DNA of 64,000 bases from NCBI GenBank assembly GCA_004352715.1, contig SCFE01000093.1:1-64000 (forward strand). The letters are read 5' to 3'. How positions within the stretch are numbered: position 1 is the first letter of the stretch; every line of letters starts with the position of its first letter. The position numbers and the translations under genes are program-made. Below are positions 24,383-34,813 of this stretch, one piece after another. Below the pieces are notes generated by a model, which saw only the letters and a list, made by a program, of their open reading frames with translations, had not been told where the DNA came from and ran no database searches. The stretch comes from Hofstenia miamia. Its lineage: Eukaryota > Xenacoelomorpha > Acoela.

Positions 24383-27059
24383 NNNNNNNNNNNNNNNNNN
24401 NNNNNNNNNNNNNNNNNNNNNNNNNNNNNNNNNNNNNNNNNNNNNNNNNNNNNNNNNNNNNNNNNNNNNNNNNNNNNNNNNNNNNNNNNNNNNNNNNNNN
24501 NNNNNNNNNNNNNNNNNNNNNNNNNNNNNNNATATATATATATGTATATATAAACGCGTCTTCTATAATCATTATATTTTTAATGAAAAAAAGCTTTCTG
24601 AAGCAGTTTATTGATTTGCATTATATGTATATATATATATATTTCATAGTAGAAAATTACAATAAAATATTATCACATCTGTATAGAAAATTGTGCCGTG
24701 CCCGGCAATTTGAAAAATTGCGAAGATATACTTTGTTAGATATTGTGAATTTTACTCTCATGTTTATAAATCATAAAACAAATTGTGATATAAACACTTT
24801 CAATTTCCGAGGTTCTTTGAGTAACCAACTGGCCCATGTTTTCTTTACTGTCCTAGTTAATTGTTTAAGTTTTAATTTATCTTTTAATATTAGTTCTGAA
24901 ACCCTAAATATAAAGCAACATTTTTAGAATTAAACGTTTCCACCCACGATTCGCTTGTTAAAATGGAAAATTTACACATATGTTGAGTCGATTTTATACA
25001 TAATAACTACGCGTTGAATTTCTAAATAAAAATTTTCCTTTCTTTTCCACAAAATCTACTCTCCAAAGAAGCTTTGAAGAGTTCGATGTTTTTCAAGTGA
25101 CAATATTTTTATTTCACAAATCACGCATTGAATTGCTGTCATTCCTTCTTCAATTAAGGTGTATATATGTAGAGCATATCTACGTGCCTTGATTTTAGAA
25201 TTTATGTCTCTTTTGATCACATAATTATTAGACATATCTAAAATGGAAGTGCTTTCAAATTAATTGTAGGTTCTTTGAAAATCTCAGTCAAACTATGTTT
25301 AGAAAAAAATATTGTAAAGAAAATGATGACCCGACTGAATGATGGAAAAACTCCTCAAGAATTTCACCACAAAAGTCTGAATGGAGAAATAATACGTAGT
25401 TGTACTCCTCAAAAGCGAACACTAACATCTCGGTGAGTTCAAATATCAATTATGTATCGTTATAACGCTAATTTTCTCTGTCTATCTTTAAGAATTCAGA
25501 CTCTTATGACGATATCTTCAAACATATTTTTAAAACTTGGAACTTTATCATACTGTAGAACTCCTCTATGATGAACTTCTTTTATAAAAGACTTCCTCTA
25601 TAATGAACATTCTTCTTCTTCCTCTGTAGTGAAGTTTCTCTATTAAAAATGATGCTATAATCGAACTCCATGGTGTGATATTTACTAGTTCATTTGGAAT
25701 TCTTCTATATAAGAATTTAATATATGCAATAAAATTTTAGTTTTTCAGGTGTTATAAAAGTAATTATTTTATGTACTAAGCAAACGCCTCTCATTATGGA
25801 AAGTTGTTCAAGGGGAAAATGTAGCAAATATATATTAACAAATATGTACCAATATTTTGTTATATTGTAGTTACCCTGATCACAGCGTTTGCTATATATT
25901 TGCAATAAATACAAGAGCAACTGAATTATTTTTTCATCATCAATATTGAACTGAATCCTCTATAGTAACCAACCGCAATTCACTATAGAGAAGTTCTGCT
26001 GTATTGGCAAATCCATTGACCAATATGCTCAGTAGAGAGTGACAATATGAGGTAAATATGGACCCGAATCCGACCCGATCAGAATTTTTCATACCCGAAC
26101 CCGACCCGAAACTTTGACTTTGATTTGAGACTATGGGTCTCTGTTCATTTAAATGATCATTAACATTAAACATTTTCTGATAGGGGAACAGCAATTCATT
26201 GTTAATACTTAATGTCTTGGATCTCTCTCAAACCAAGCGGTGATTTAGATCAGTATTTTTTAATAATTTTTTTACCCGAGCACACCCGAAATTTGATACC
26301 CGACCCAAAATCCGAAATCAGGTCGGATTTTATCGGGTACCAGATGTCACTCTCCAATGTTCAGTGAAGGTCTAACACTAAGTCGTCCAGTTGAGTTTAA
26401 AATTACAACCGTTTAGTTTACTTTGTAGAGCAATTCTCTCAAAGCTTATAAAGAAATTTGGAATTCTTGCTCTTAATTAATGATTAACATTTGTGCTAAA
26501 AATTATTGTTTTACCTGAGGCGCTTGAATGTATTAAATAGTTTTCAATGAAAATACGGTTTTTTGAAAATCTTTAAAGTTTTTTTCATCATAATGTTGAA
26601 AACTAACATAAGCTACTTCTTTTCTAGTAGATAGGCACCAAGTTTCATTGTAAATGAAGGAAAGGATATTTTTGTTATGTTTTTGGATTGTTGATAGTTT
26701 TGATAGCTCTTGAGCTGTGAGGCCTTAGAATTTGGTCCTTCCTGTTTACATGATGGTTTCTAACATATTTCGTTAATAAATCTGGGAGATGTATTCGTAA
26801 ACAAATCTTATTGTGATTACATTTTTCACAAAAAAGATTAATTACTTTGAAATTGTATTTTAGCCAACGCTTGTCCAGAGATATCGCTCCAATGGAATAC
26901 AGATGCGACATAAGCATGTTTACAAATCCACCATACAACCCTTCGCGACACTTTACCATCTGTCCAGAATGGACATCTGAGAAGGTTACTGTCAAAAAAG
27001 TTCCCGTCTCAAGACTCGGCGGTCCGCTGAAGCAACGATTTGGATCGGTCAAAAATTGA
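14440..27059 (+). CDS. Unrecognised multi-exon gene with three candidate alternative first exons
   Basis: I assembled this model from splice sites and phase. Three ATG-started exons, 14440-14718, 16561-16860 and 18306-18545, each end in phase 0. Each can join the common chain 18753-18837 (phase 0 to 1), 20875-21032 (1 to 0), 23233-23314 (0 to 1), 25303-25432 (1 to 2) and 26864-27059 (2 to stop). All junctions keep the frame, giving about 217 shared residues plus 80-100 specific ones. The shared part holds an acidic DVEALKGIVRDAV helix, a basic KLQRSKSETTFQ, a charged FDEKLQTWLSKANE and a final block with MFTNPPYNPSRHFTICPEW. The N-terminal parts are rich in Ser/Arg and look disordered. No signal peptide or membrane segment is seen, so a cytoplasmic or nuclear protein is likely. 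I do not recognise the family. The segment holding the third start and the next exon is repeated at 19008-20574, probably an assembly artefact. Confidence 0.7.
15004..15342. other. Assembly gap (339 N)
   Basis: A run of N just after a (TA)n tract, inside the first intron of the 14-27 kb gene. An exon could be hidden here. Confidence 0.99.
15343..16560. other. Intron / upstream of candidate first exon 2, nothing recognised
   Basis: AT-rich, without long frames. An in-frame TGA at 16552-16554 lies just before the ATG at 16561. No acceptor between them fits, so the next exon probably begins with its own ATG. Confidence 0.45.
16561..16860 (+). CDS. Candidate first exon 2 of the 14-27 kb gene
   Basis: 100 codons from ATG to a donor CCG|GTAACC, phase 0. 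Its sequence is related to candidate first exon 3: both have D-x-NM-x-SHG, then NG-xx-LS, then a D near KP, then L-x-RS/TRS and a basic proline-containing stretch. Its last part, NEDVVLEAIKSL, also resembles the TEDVEALKGIV start of the shared exon at 18753. The related N termini suggest an internal duplication of a promoter and first exon. Confidence 0.65.
16861..17417. other. Intron, nothing recognised
   Basis: AT-rich, non-coding in appearance, up to the start of the duplicated segment. Confidence 0.4.
17421..17800 (+). mobile_element. Possible reverse-transcriptase fragment in the duplicated intron
   Basis: The frame around 17460-17510 reads MYALDIKINNAFYHLPYH, resembling reverse-transcriptase motif A of tyrosine-recombinase or LTR-type elements (LD-x-K-x-AF-Y-H-x-P). 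Frames further on are broken. The same piece recurs at 19011-19390 in the second copy of the segment. Weak evidence resting on a single motif. Confidence 0.35.
18306..18545 (+). CDS. Candidate first exon 3 of the 14-27 kb gene
   Basis: 80 codons, phase 0, from ATG (context AAGCATGA) to a weak donor AAG|GTTTCA. The product begins MTIYFDGNMRSHG, continues NGGILSYIYDKPAPL and ends with a Lys/Glu-rich tail. It is similar to candidate first exon 2. The following exon at 18753 starts in matching phase. A complete copy with an identical protein lies at 19901-20140. Confidence 0.65.
18753..18837 (+). CDS. Shared exon of the 14-27 kb gene (copy 1)
   Basis: Acceptor CCCTATTTAG, 85 nt, donor CAAG|GTAGGC, phase 0 to 1. 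It encodes TEDVEALKGIVRDAVKEYFD and a short following stretch, a likely amphipathic helix. Copy 2 is at 20347-20431. Confidence 0.7.
19007..19007. other. Single-N assembly joint between two near-identical copies
   Basis: A single N after a (TA)n tract. The sequence on the right restarts at the base matching 17418. Confidence 0.85.
19901..20140 (+). CDS. Second copy of candidate first exon 3 (probably an assembly duplicate)
   Basis: Encodes the same 80 residues as 18306-18545, with the same donor and surroundings. Perfect protein identity with slightly diverged introns fits allelic copies. A recent tandem exon duplication cannot be excluded. Confidence 0.6.
20347..20431 (+). CDS. Shared exon of the 14-27 kb gene (copy 2)
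   Basis: Identical in coding content to 18753-18837, phase 0 to 1. This copy lies in the segment contiguous with the next exon at 20875. Confidence 0.65.
20875..21032 (+). CDS. Shared exon: acidic segment ending KLQRSKSETTFQ
   Basis: Acceptor AAAATTTAG, 158 nt, donor CAG|GTATTA, phase 1 to 0. The product starts ADADVGSEICQNEDSVWV and ends LQRSKSETTFQ, where RSKSET is a plausible basophilic-kinase site (inference). Phase matches the exon before (ends phase 1) and after (starts phase 0). Confidence 0.75.
21033..22785. other. Intron, nothing recognised
   Basis: AT-rich with only short frames of low coding quality. Confidence 0.4.
22786..22932 (+). CDS. Possible cassette exon in the 14-27 kb gene
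   Basis: After the acceptor TTGGTGCAG, an open stretch of 49 codons (includes TKFNGITCTHEPEINTVYL) reaches AGG|GTTATA. Phase 0 to 0 would let it be included or skipped without shifting the frame. An alternative donor 7 bases on (ATAG|GTATGA) would end in phase 1 instead. Similarity to a known protein is not apparent, and it may be unrelated to the gene. Confidence 0.3.
23233..23314 (+). CDS. Shared exon: charged helical segment
   Basis: Acceptor GATTTTATTTAG, 82 nt, donor CATG|GTATGT, phase 0 to 1. It encodes a charged stretch with WKNDKNFDEKLQTWLSKANE, probably helical. Other frames contain a stop or look less protein-like, and this phase fits both neighbours. Confidence 0.65.
23660..24290 (+). 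mobile_element. Degenerate non-LTR retrotransposon (reverse transcriptase fragment)
   Basis: Pieces of a CR1/jockey-type reverse transcriptase in shifting frames: SCVPQGTILGPVIFIIY, then YADDTQIYM (motif C), then SKTKIMFIG and the LGCLFESDLSMKFQI that normally follows the active site. It sits in an intron of the 14-27 kb gene, same strand, next to a (TA)n tract and gap. Frameshifts show that it is dead. Confidence 0.85.
24348..24560. repeat. (TA)n tract with assembly gap (149 N at 24383-24531)
   Basis: An alternating TA repeat flanks the gap on both sides, so the gap is probably just an unresolved microsatellite. Confidence 0.9.
25303..25432 (+). CDS. Shared exon: basic segment
   Basis: Acceptor CTATGTTTAG, 130 nt, strong donor TCTCG|GTGAGT, phase 1 to 2. 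The product includes KKMMTRLNDGKTPQEFHHK and ends TPQKRTLTS, strongly basic. Phase agrees with the exons at 23233 and 26864. Confidence 0.7.
26034..26355. mobile_element. MITE with CCCGA-rich interior
   Basis: Inverted ends GAGAGTGACA (26035-26044) and TGTCACTCTC (26345-26354). Inside each end lie runs of the motif (A)CCCGA/CCCGAACCCGACCCG, unlike the AT-rich surroundings. Flanks CAATATGCTCAGTA and CAATGTTCAGTG are similar but not an exact duplication. It lies in the last intron of the 14-27 kb gene. Superfamily uncertain, perhaps hAT. Confidence 0.6.
26864..27059 (+). CDS. Last coding exon of the 14-27 kb gene
   Basis: Acceptor TTGTATTTTAG, 196 nt, phase 2 to a TGA stop at 27057-27059. The product contains MEYRCDISMFTNPPYNPSRH and FTICPEW, then a basic tail with VPVSRLGGPLKQRFGS. 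The proline and aromatic motif looks conserved, but I cannot name it. The other two frames stop early in phase, which supports this junction. Confidence 0.75.
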
Positions 27060-27281
27060 TTTAGCTTAATCTCAGAATTCTTATCTATTTTCAAATGAAT
27101 TATATTTTAATTACTGTTCGCTTGACTACGCTTCAAATCAATCTCTTTATACATGGAATGCAATTTCATTCGTCTAAATATTCAATCATTAAATAATAAT
27201 ACATAACTTTTAAGACGGTTTTGTACTAACAAGACTCAAATATGTCATATATAAAATTTAACATACAAAAAATGAGAATTA

Positions 27282-27287
27282 AATAAA
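27282..27287 (+). promoter_or_regulatory. Candidate polyadenylation signal of the 14-27 kb gene
   Basis: AATAAA about 220 bases after the stop. A second AATAAA follows near 27315. Either could serve. Confidence 0.4.
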
Positions 27288-27515
27288 GGTAATATGACGG
27301 AATATAAAATATACGGAAATAAAGCAAGGACTCGAAGACTTATTTATATAACCAGAATGTATGTATATTTACAATTTAATATTAATGAACAAATATTGTA
27401 GTTTAAGTAATAGTCAAGTTTGGGCGATTTTTGTGTAAAAATTTGAAGTTAACTATACAAGCAGCCAGAAAAAAAAACACATTAATGCAAAAAGAGCTTA
27501 ATCTACAATCTAAAC

Positions 27516-27854
27516 CAGTGGTTCTCTAACTTTTTTGCCCATGAACCCCTTTTCCTCTAAATTTTACTGCTGGACACCCCCATCCGCAATAGAAACCACG
27601 AATAAAATAGTAAAGGAATTCTTTATGTTAGGGAAATAGTAAATGACGATGCCTTATTTTGAAGAAAAACTTCACTAAAATGTCGTTTGTAAATATTTTT
27701 GGTTTCAGTATTTAAAATCGTACACATTTCTGCAGAAATCTCATTCTCAGTATTGAAAGCCGTTTTGAATTAGAATTTCCCTATAGACCACCAAAATGTC
27801 ACGGTGGACCGCTAATTCTCTATTTTTCTGTGTGGACACCGGTTGAGAAAACTG
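27516..27854. mobile_element. hAT-type MITE with perfect 8 bp target duplication
   Basis: Starts CAGTGGTTCTCTAACTTTTT and ends GGTTGAGAAAACTG, the classical hAT end (CAGTGGTTCTCAA). It is flanked by ATCTAAAC on both sides (27508-27515 and 27855-27862). 339 bp, no transposase frame. Both boundaries and the superfamily are well supported. Confidence 0.9.
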
Positions 27855-27887
27855 ATCTAAACTATTTGAGCATTTCTAACATTTAAA

Positions 27888-28197
27888 AAAGTTGCAAATG
27901 GGCCGGCCTGGACCTAATTTTAAATTTTGAGAGAAAACTATATTTTTAGCCAAGTATTTAAGGTAAGTAATAAAGTTAACTTCCAAAACTTGATGAATTC
28001 AGCTCTCTTTGCTGATCAAATAGAATCACGCAAGTGAAAATTATACAGTGGAACAAAAACACATTCTGATATTCAAAATGCATTTTTAAATATTTTGACG
28101 TACTATGTATGGGCTGAGCAGGCCTGAGCCAACCTTGGGGTGGGCCGTACTTGGCCGCGCTGGGCTTGGGCCAAATATACCGGGCCATTTTCAAATC
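27888..28197. mobile_element. Possible MITE with GGGCC-rich ends
   Basis: Left TTGCAAATGGGCCGG and right (reverse complement) TTGAAAATGGCCCGG form an inverted pair. The interior near the right end is GC-rich (GGGCTGAGCAGGCCTGAGCC). No clear target duplication. Confidence 0.5.
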
Positions 28198-28539
28198 TGA
28201 AATAACACAATTCGGAAGATATAAACAATACAGCAACTTGTAGATGATAGATAAAACTTTCATATTATATTGCGTCTAAGTTTGTAAATTTTTATGAATA
28301 ACTCTTTAATTAAGCAGTTTATGAAGATATCTGAATGTGCATATTTCAGTTACTACTCGGCAGAGTTACGTTTCTTCAATTTGAAGTATCAATCTGTGAA
28401 ATAATTTTTCTTTTTTCACACATTTATTGAATTTATTAATGTAGTTCTTCTCTACTTACAGCAAAAATCTCGACTTTGATTTAAACCGAATTGTGAAGAT
28501 TTAAAATTTACATAATATTAACAAATCACAGAATATGGT

Positions 28540-28825
28540 CCTGCGAGTAGAATCTTCGAGTACTCGGAAGAACTCGAACACGAATAAGCTCGCAAAACTT
28601 GAAAGAAAAATCATCAAAACTTGATCTCGAACTTGATAGGAAATTTACTCGAAAATAAAGCAAAAATTAAATTATTTCAAATTTCAATTTCTTTATCAAT
28701 CGCAAATGACTATTTTTTAACTTAGAAAATTCGAAGTTATTGTAAAATATATTGCTTTGTTTATCCTAAAATCTCGGAATTAAAAAAAACTCGATCGAAC
28801 TTTAAAAAATAGTTTAACTCGATGC
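28540..28825. repeat. CTCGA-rich repeat, possibly a MITE
   Basis: The motifs ACTCGAA, TCGAGTACTCG and CTCGAAC recur through about 280 bp, densest at both ends. No clean terminal repeat or target duplication was found. It ends where the LINE at 28840 begins. Confidence 0.4.
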
Positions 28826-28839
28826 TGATGTGGCGTCAC

Positions 28840-31530
28840 CAATGTTGCATTGATATTCCTGCCAGCTCAAGACGATCAAGGGTTCCCTGTGTTTCTGCAA
28901 AGCATGTATATCTCAGGTGAAGCAAACCGCATCTTTTCAGAGCGACATCACAGCAGATATACGTGATCTAAGATCCGCTGTAATTTTATTGTCTAAAAAT
29001 GTAGCTAAAATTGCCAACAGCAACCAATGTTACAAAATATAAACTTGATATTGAGTTCCAAGGCATTTTAAAACAACATACAAAAACGGCGAATGCACCG
29101 ACATTAGTGAAATCACTTGGTATTAGAATTTGAAACCTCCCTGGGGTAAGAAAAGCAACAAGTGTGCGATGCCTACAAAACAGATAAATACAAGGAAAAT
29201 GTTGATTGTTAAAATGTCTAACCCACACACAAAATGGGAGACTATGCTGATAACCATGTTTTCATTTAGAAAGAACTAACTGCTGAACTAACTGTATGTC
29301 TAGGCAAATGTAACTTCCTCTTCTTGAACGCCAGATCAATCAAAAAACCTAATGCATTTATTCAACTCGAGAATGACTTGACAAGGAATTCCATACAAAT
29401 ATGCTGCATAAAAGGAATTTGGTTTGATCACGCATATCAGATGATAACCTGTAGACCTACATTTTGGGGAATCAACTATTAAATATAGAAGAGGTTCTTC
29501 TATTTCGGAAAAAACCATGGAGTAGGAGTTTGCACTCATGCAAGTAAGAATCTCTGGTCAAAGGTATATGCATGGAAACTATCGAATCATTTGAGATTCT
29601 ATTTGTGGAAATAGCTGATTTGAACTTGTTTTTGGTGATCGTTTATTTGCCACTGAGATATAGCAAGAAGACAGAGCTAACGGGGCACTTATGTGAAAGC
29701 ATTGACTCAAAACGCATAGAATCAATTAATTGTAAAGTAGGTGTTTGCCGTGATTTCAATGAATTCTACATATCAATCTTGTGTTCAGAATGCGGATTAT
29801 TGGAGAGAAAATTGAAAACACGAAGGTCAAAATTTCTTAATATAATTGTGTAGGGACCCCAACTTCTTGGAACAATTCTCGTTGTTCCAAGGCTGTCTTC
29901 CAAAAAATCATATTAGTATTATAAGTTTCTTGTAGTGAAGCAAATAAAAGAGTTTGATTTCGAAACCATTTGCGAAAGAACTATTTTCAATTTGTGCTGC
30001 GATCCTTTTACTGGCATGCTACAAACCGTTTTCTTGAGTTCTCGCCCAGTACGAAGGATAGCAATGCCCAACAAGGATCCCATTTTGTGTCTCCGCTCAC
30101 ACAAAAAAATATTAAAGCGTAAAAAGAGCAAATTATTGCGCATTGGAAAGTATCATGAAGCTAGTGAAATTGCAGGGAAAATGTGAGAGAACATCATCAG
30201 AAACGTAGAGAAGAAGCAGAAAAGGGAATTGAGCACATGTGGGGAGCAAGTTAATAGAATACTTGGGAGAAACTAATCGGACACTTCGACGCCAATTTTT
30301 TCCACTGGTGAATTTAATGCCTATTATTGCTGTATATTGATGGGAACAAGTAAATCACTACCCACACTTCCCATGGATGTTACCAATATTCAGTTTGTTG
30401 AAGAATATCAGGCTTATAGTTTGTTAAGAAATATTACGAAAACAGCGACTGGGTCCGAAAACTTGCCTCATATAGTGAATTCCTCCATCGCTTCTGGAAC
30501 GTTTCCTGTTTGTTGGAAAATCTCTAAGATTATCCTTATTGCAAAGACACTAGAACCCATTCAAATTAAAGATTATCGACCGGTCTCCATCAGAATCAAG
30601 ATTTTTTATGATATCAGTCATTGGAGTATTTTCGAAAGACTGATTATCACTAAGCCAAACTTGAGCCAGTTTATTATCCTTTGAGTCATAAACTTCTTGA
30701 CTTGCCGATGTCATTACACTGTTGTTAAGGATGAAAAATCTACTCATCTGTTCACAAACTTTTGAGTTCCCCAAGGAACAGTTGGAGTCCTACCTATTAC
30801 AATTTGGCTGTCAATGATGTATTATGAGGCTGGCGACCCATCATCAATCTAGGCAACAGTTTTTGCTGATGATAATTCAATCAGTAGGAGAGTCTATTGC
30901 CCATGATCTTTCGCACCAAGTCGTTGAAACAGTGATTAAGAAATTCCTTAAGAAGAATATATTTCTGAAGATTTCAAAGTCCAAATAAATTGTGATTTGT
31001 TCACAGACTTTAACGTCCCGAGCATGCGAACTCCTGGAATTGAATTTGATAAGAAACTCACGTTCTCAGCTCATGTTAAAAACATTACACGAGCGACATT
31101 GCCGGCTCTTTATTAAATTTTGAAACTGAAAAATCTTGGATTTCGGCCTGCTTAGCTGAAATTGCTTTACAAGTGGCTGGTATTCTTTAAGCTCACGCTT
31201 GCTCTATGTTGAGAGGTGTGTCGTTACAAAACAACAAGCTTATTGATCAGATTCAGAAAAAAAGCCATACGGTTGGTATTATCAATACTTCCATCCCCAT
31301 TCACCAGAGTGTTTATCAATCTGATGAGAAATTTTTTCAACAAGACAATAAAATCCAGAAGCATTCCCTTACACGATACATTCATTCAAGATCGCCTCGG
31401 ACGGAGAAACGGAGTATATCCAAGATCTGCCCTGATTGATATTTAAAAATGTAATGACTAATAATCGTTTTCAGTATTGTAACTGGATACTAATCTGTGA
31501 TTAAATAATAGTTATCTATTTATCTGTCTA
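28840..31530 (+). mobile_element. Degenerate non-LTR retrotransposon, nearly full length
   Basis: In order: a possible ORF1 remnant (ITADIRDLRSAVILLSKNVA, about 28945-29000); an endonuclease domain (FLNARSIKKPNAFIQLENDL near 29325, VCRDFNEF near 29750 in place of GDFN); then reverse transcriptase (ASGTFPVCWKISKIILIAKT and IQIKDYRPVSI near 30490-30600, VPQGT near 30765, FADDNSIS near 30860, FDKKLTFSAHV near 31050). The C-terminal part includes LIDQIQKK (near 31240) and a TTATCTATTTATCTGTC tail. Jockey/CR1-like order. Many stops and frameshifts make it non-functional. It lies in intergenic DNA between the two main genes. Confidence 0.85.
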
Positions 31531-31757
31531 TTATCTATTCATAGCCTAAATATTCGGATTATCAAGGCTCTATTATAGAAAAATCCGAAAACAAACATGA
31601 AAACCATGTGAACGTATTATAACCAAAAACAATTATATTTTGGTAATTTAATATTTACGTAATAATAAGTTAACATTATTGAGATGATCTCTTTTGTGTA
31701 ATTATATTTCCTTCTATTGTTTATTAACTTATGTGACTTTTACTTAATGTAAGTCTA

Positions 31758-31904
31758 AGGTAGGCCGCAAACGATACAACTTTCGTTGCTGAACCAATTA
31801 TAGAAAGCAATGTGATAGGATATCTTTGAAATAATTTGAATTCCTCCAATGTGGTTTAATCTTAATTGGTTTCGCAAGAAAAGTTGTATCGGTTGCTCGT
31901 AACC
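31758..31904. mobile_element. Short hairpin-like MITE
   Basis: 147 bp whose two ends form a ~40 bp imperfect inverted repeat, sharing CGATACAACTTT and AACCAATTA. No coding content. Target duplication unclear. Confidence 0.55.
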
Positions 31905-33739
31905 TAACATAGAAGGATATACTCCCAAGCCTGTCGAATTTGAAATAATTCCATAATCGAATTTCAAACACTGGTATGTTGCGAAATTTCTTCATTGCAA
32001 TGTATTTTACCTTGTTTAGCTTAGTGTTTTACTCCAAAAAGAACATCTTAATTTTCTATGTATTTTAGAGAAATAAACCTACCAATGTTTTCATTGACAA
32101 TATTCATTAAAACTAAAACAACGATTACTCTGAGAATAAATTTCCATCTGATGCTTCAAATGCGAAAATTATGGAAAAGAATTAAAGTTTCTATAAACAT
32201 CAAGTTCAATAAGAATATCAACATAATTGGAAGTATATGTGCCTGCTAGTGTTCTTGTTGAATGAATGATGAAGCAACCAAGAGATGCTTAAAGGTCATT
32301 TTGATCTATTGTCGCGTTTCTAGTGTTATTAAATCTGAATGAATGAATCTTAAAATATTAGATCAGTCAAGACGTTATCGGTCTCGGTGTGGACTATGTT
32401 GAAAATATACCAACTTTTTCTCATCTCAGGTTGGAATGTACTTTAAAGTAGTTCGATGATTTGTCATTGTAGAGCGTTTGTTAGGAATATAGTATCCATT
32501 CAAAGGTAAGTGAGAATGATCCCATTACCTACCATTAGTGTAAACTGCGATTGGCTAATAATACTTTTTCCAACTAACTTGAATTATTTGAAACGATTGA
32601 TTGGCACTTCATATTTTGCAAAAAAAACTGCAAAAGTTTTTAACAAAAAAATCACACTCTTAAGTTTGTAGTCCTAGGCTTATGCGACCTTTTTGATGTC
32701 CCACTTTCTATCCCAATCCGCACCTCTTAACAGATACCAGGCAGTCAAGATAAAGATCTCTTGTTCAACAATACCTGAGAGTTGAACCAAACAAATGTGC
32801 GGAAAGTTTGCTCAACATGCTTACTACGGAACAAAAAAAGTTGTCACATGGATCTCATTTGCCGCAAACAGTGGCCGTAAAAGAGAACTTAATAAAATGT
32901 TTTAATTCAAACCATCAATTTCACATAAATTTTCATAAACTAATATTAAGTTTTAGTCCTAAATATATTTTTTTAGTAATGAAATTATAAAACTTTCGAT
33001 TGAAATTTAAGTTCAACAAGTCAGAATTTGTTTATCAGAAAGTAAGAAAAATTTTATGAGACCCAATTAAAAAGAATTTGAAAACCTTTAAAAATCTATT
33101 AAACCAATAAAGTGCTCGGTGTAATTTCCAACCCAAGTTGTTAAATGTTTTATAATGATATATTTCTAGATTAAGCTGACCCAACAGCAGTATCTCGGCG
33201 AATTATTTTCATCTTATGTATCTTTCATTTATCAAATACTAAATTCAACTAGAATCAAAGAGGTATGTAAAACTCAAAACCCTACCCTAATATAGCTTAA
33301 AAATACAATTTGGAAAGCCTGTGGGATAAACTTGAGCAAAGCAAAAAATTGAAGAAATAATGTGTTTTTACGTAGTTTATAAATCTAGGGATTCTGTAGA
33401 ATTTCAAAGAGGCATCCAAAGGCCGCATCTAAGTTCACCATTACCCAATTTTAATTGCTTCTGTAAACATGAATTAGTGTATATATATATATATTTTACT
33501 GCTGTATAATTTGCATCGTTTTGTTATGGTGGAGTTGTAAACAGTAGTCCATACTGTGTACAGTAATTCTTTGTGAGGCAATGGTTTACAAATCACTCCA
33601 GGAGAAAAAGATTTTCAGAAAAGTTTCAATTATTGCGGGAAAGCTCAATTTAAAATGGTAAAACTAAAAGCCTTATGTGCGCCATTTGTTTCTAAGTTTT
33701 GGAATCATATGAAAAATCGTCATAAAGATAAATCCATTA
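31905..33739. other. Intergenic AT-rich DNA, no feature recognised
   Basis: Only short frames of low quality and a (TA)n tract near 33480. Nothing identifiable. Confidence 0.45.
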
Positions 33740-34690
33740 CGAATAAAGAAACAAATCTGCAATGCTTTCAATGAAGTTTTTCTAAATTTATGAAACTACA
33801 ATGGCATTAATGTATCTTTCTGTCTTACAAAAACTATATCAACTCCCCCCTCTTTCTCCTTTCGTTTTACAACTAAATATGAAATCATAAAGTCGATACA
33901 TTGTTTAAAAAACAAATCCAGTGAACCGTCTTTAATACCAACTTGGCTTCTAAAACTCACAGCCGACTTAATAGCTGAACCAATATTTTACATCTTAAAT
34001 GCCTGTATAAGACATCTTTTTTACAGACAAATTAAAATTGGGAAATATGACGCCAGTATTTAAAAAACACGATCCTGAAGATTGCTTAAATTATAGACCC
34101 ATTTTAATCACTTCCCCAATTAGCAAATTATTTGAACGAATTCTTTTTAATCAAATTAATTAGCATTTTTACAAACATTACCTTTAATCAAAAACCCGTA
34201 GTTTTCGTAAAGGTATTTCTCCCAGGGACGCTTTAGTACAAGCCATTGAAAAATGGAGAAAAACGATAGATGATAATTAATACTCAGCAGTAGTTTGCTT
34301 AGACATTTCGAAAGCATTCGATTCGATTGATCATATCATATTGATACAAACATTTCAATTTCTAGGTTTTCTAATGATATTATGGGTCTCATTTCTAGTT
34401 ACTTATATAATCGTATGCAACAAGAAAAGCTTAATGAATCTTTTTCAGATATGGTGTATACTCAAATTGGAGTACGCCCGGGACCAATTTTGTGTCCCTT
34501 ATTATTCATATTTATATAAACGATTTGTCCGACTTAACAATATACTGATGATACAATATTATTTAATTTTTAATAAATTTCCCGAAAAAGCCATTCAAGC
34601 TCTCGAAATTGTACTTCTCACTAAATATTTTGCTTCCTTAAGGCTAAGAGTGAATCCTTTAAAACCAAGTTAATTATCATTCTTATTTGT
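33740..34690 (+). mobile_element. Degenerate non-LTR retrotransposon fragment (reverse transcriptase)
   Basis: Broken frames give NEVFLN and PSLIPTWLLKLTADLIAEP (about 33770-33990), LNYRPILITSPISKLFERIL (about 34090-34150) and VVCLDISKAFDSIDHIIL (about 34290-34345, motif A with LDISKAFD). IGVRPGTNF (near 34470) stands where the PQG motif is expected, and YINDL follows. A different copy or family from the LINE at 28840. The 5' and 3' ends are missing. Confidence 0.85.
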
Positions 34691-34813
34691 AAATATTTCT
34701 TGTTTTATTTAATTAGTTTGTTTTTCTTTTCTTGACGCTTTCAGAATTGCTATCAGTATTTTTACTGTTCAAACAATTTCTGAATATAGACATTTCTTCT
34801 TCCAATGTCCTAT

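Noticed and set aside
24286-24927. 213-residue frame with IYIYIY
   Set aside because: A (TA)n repeat and a gap translated through, followed by AT-rich sequence.
26675-27094. 139-residue minus-strand frame
   Set aside because: Shadow of the plus-strand last exon, whose phase and acceptor fit the gene chain; no minus-strand splice or family support.
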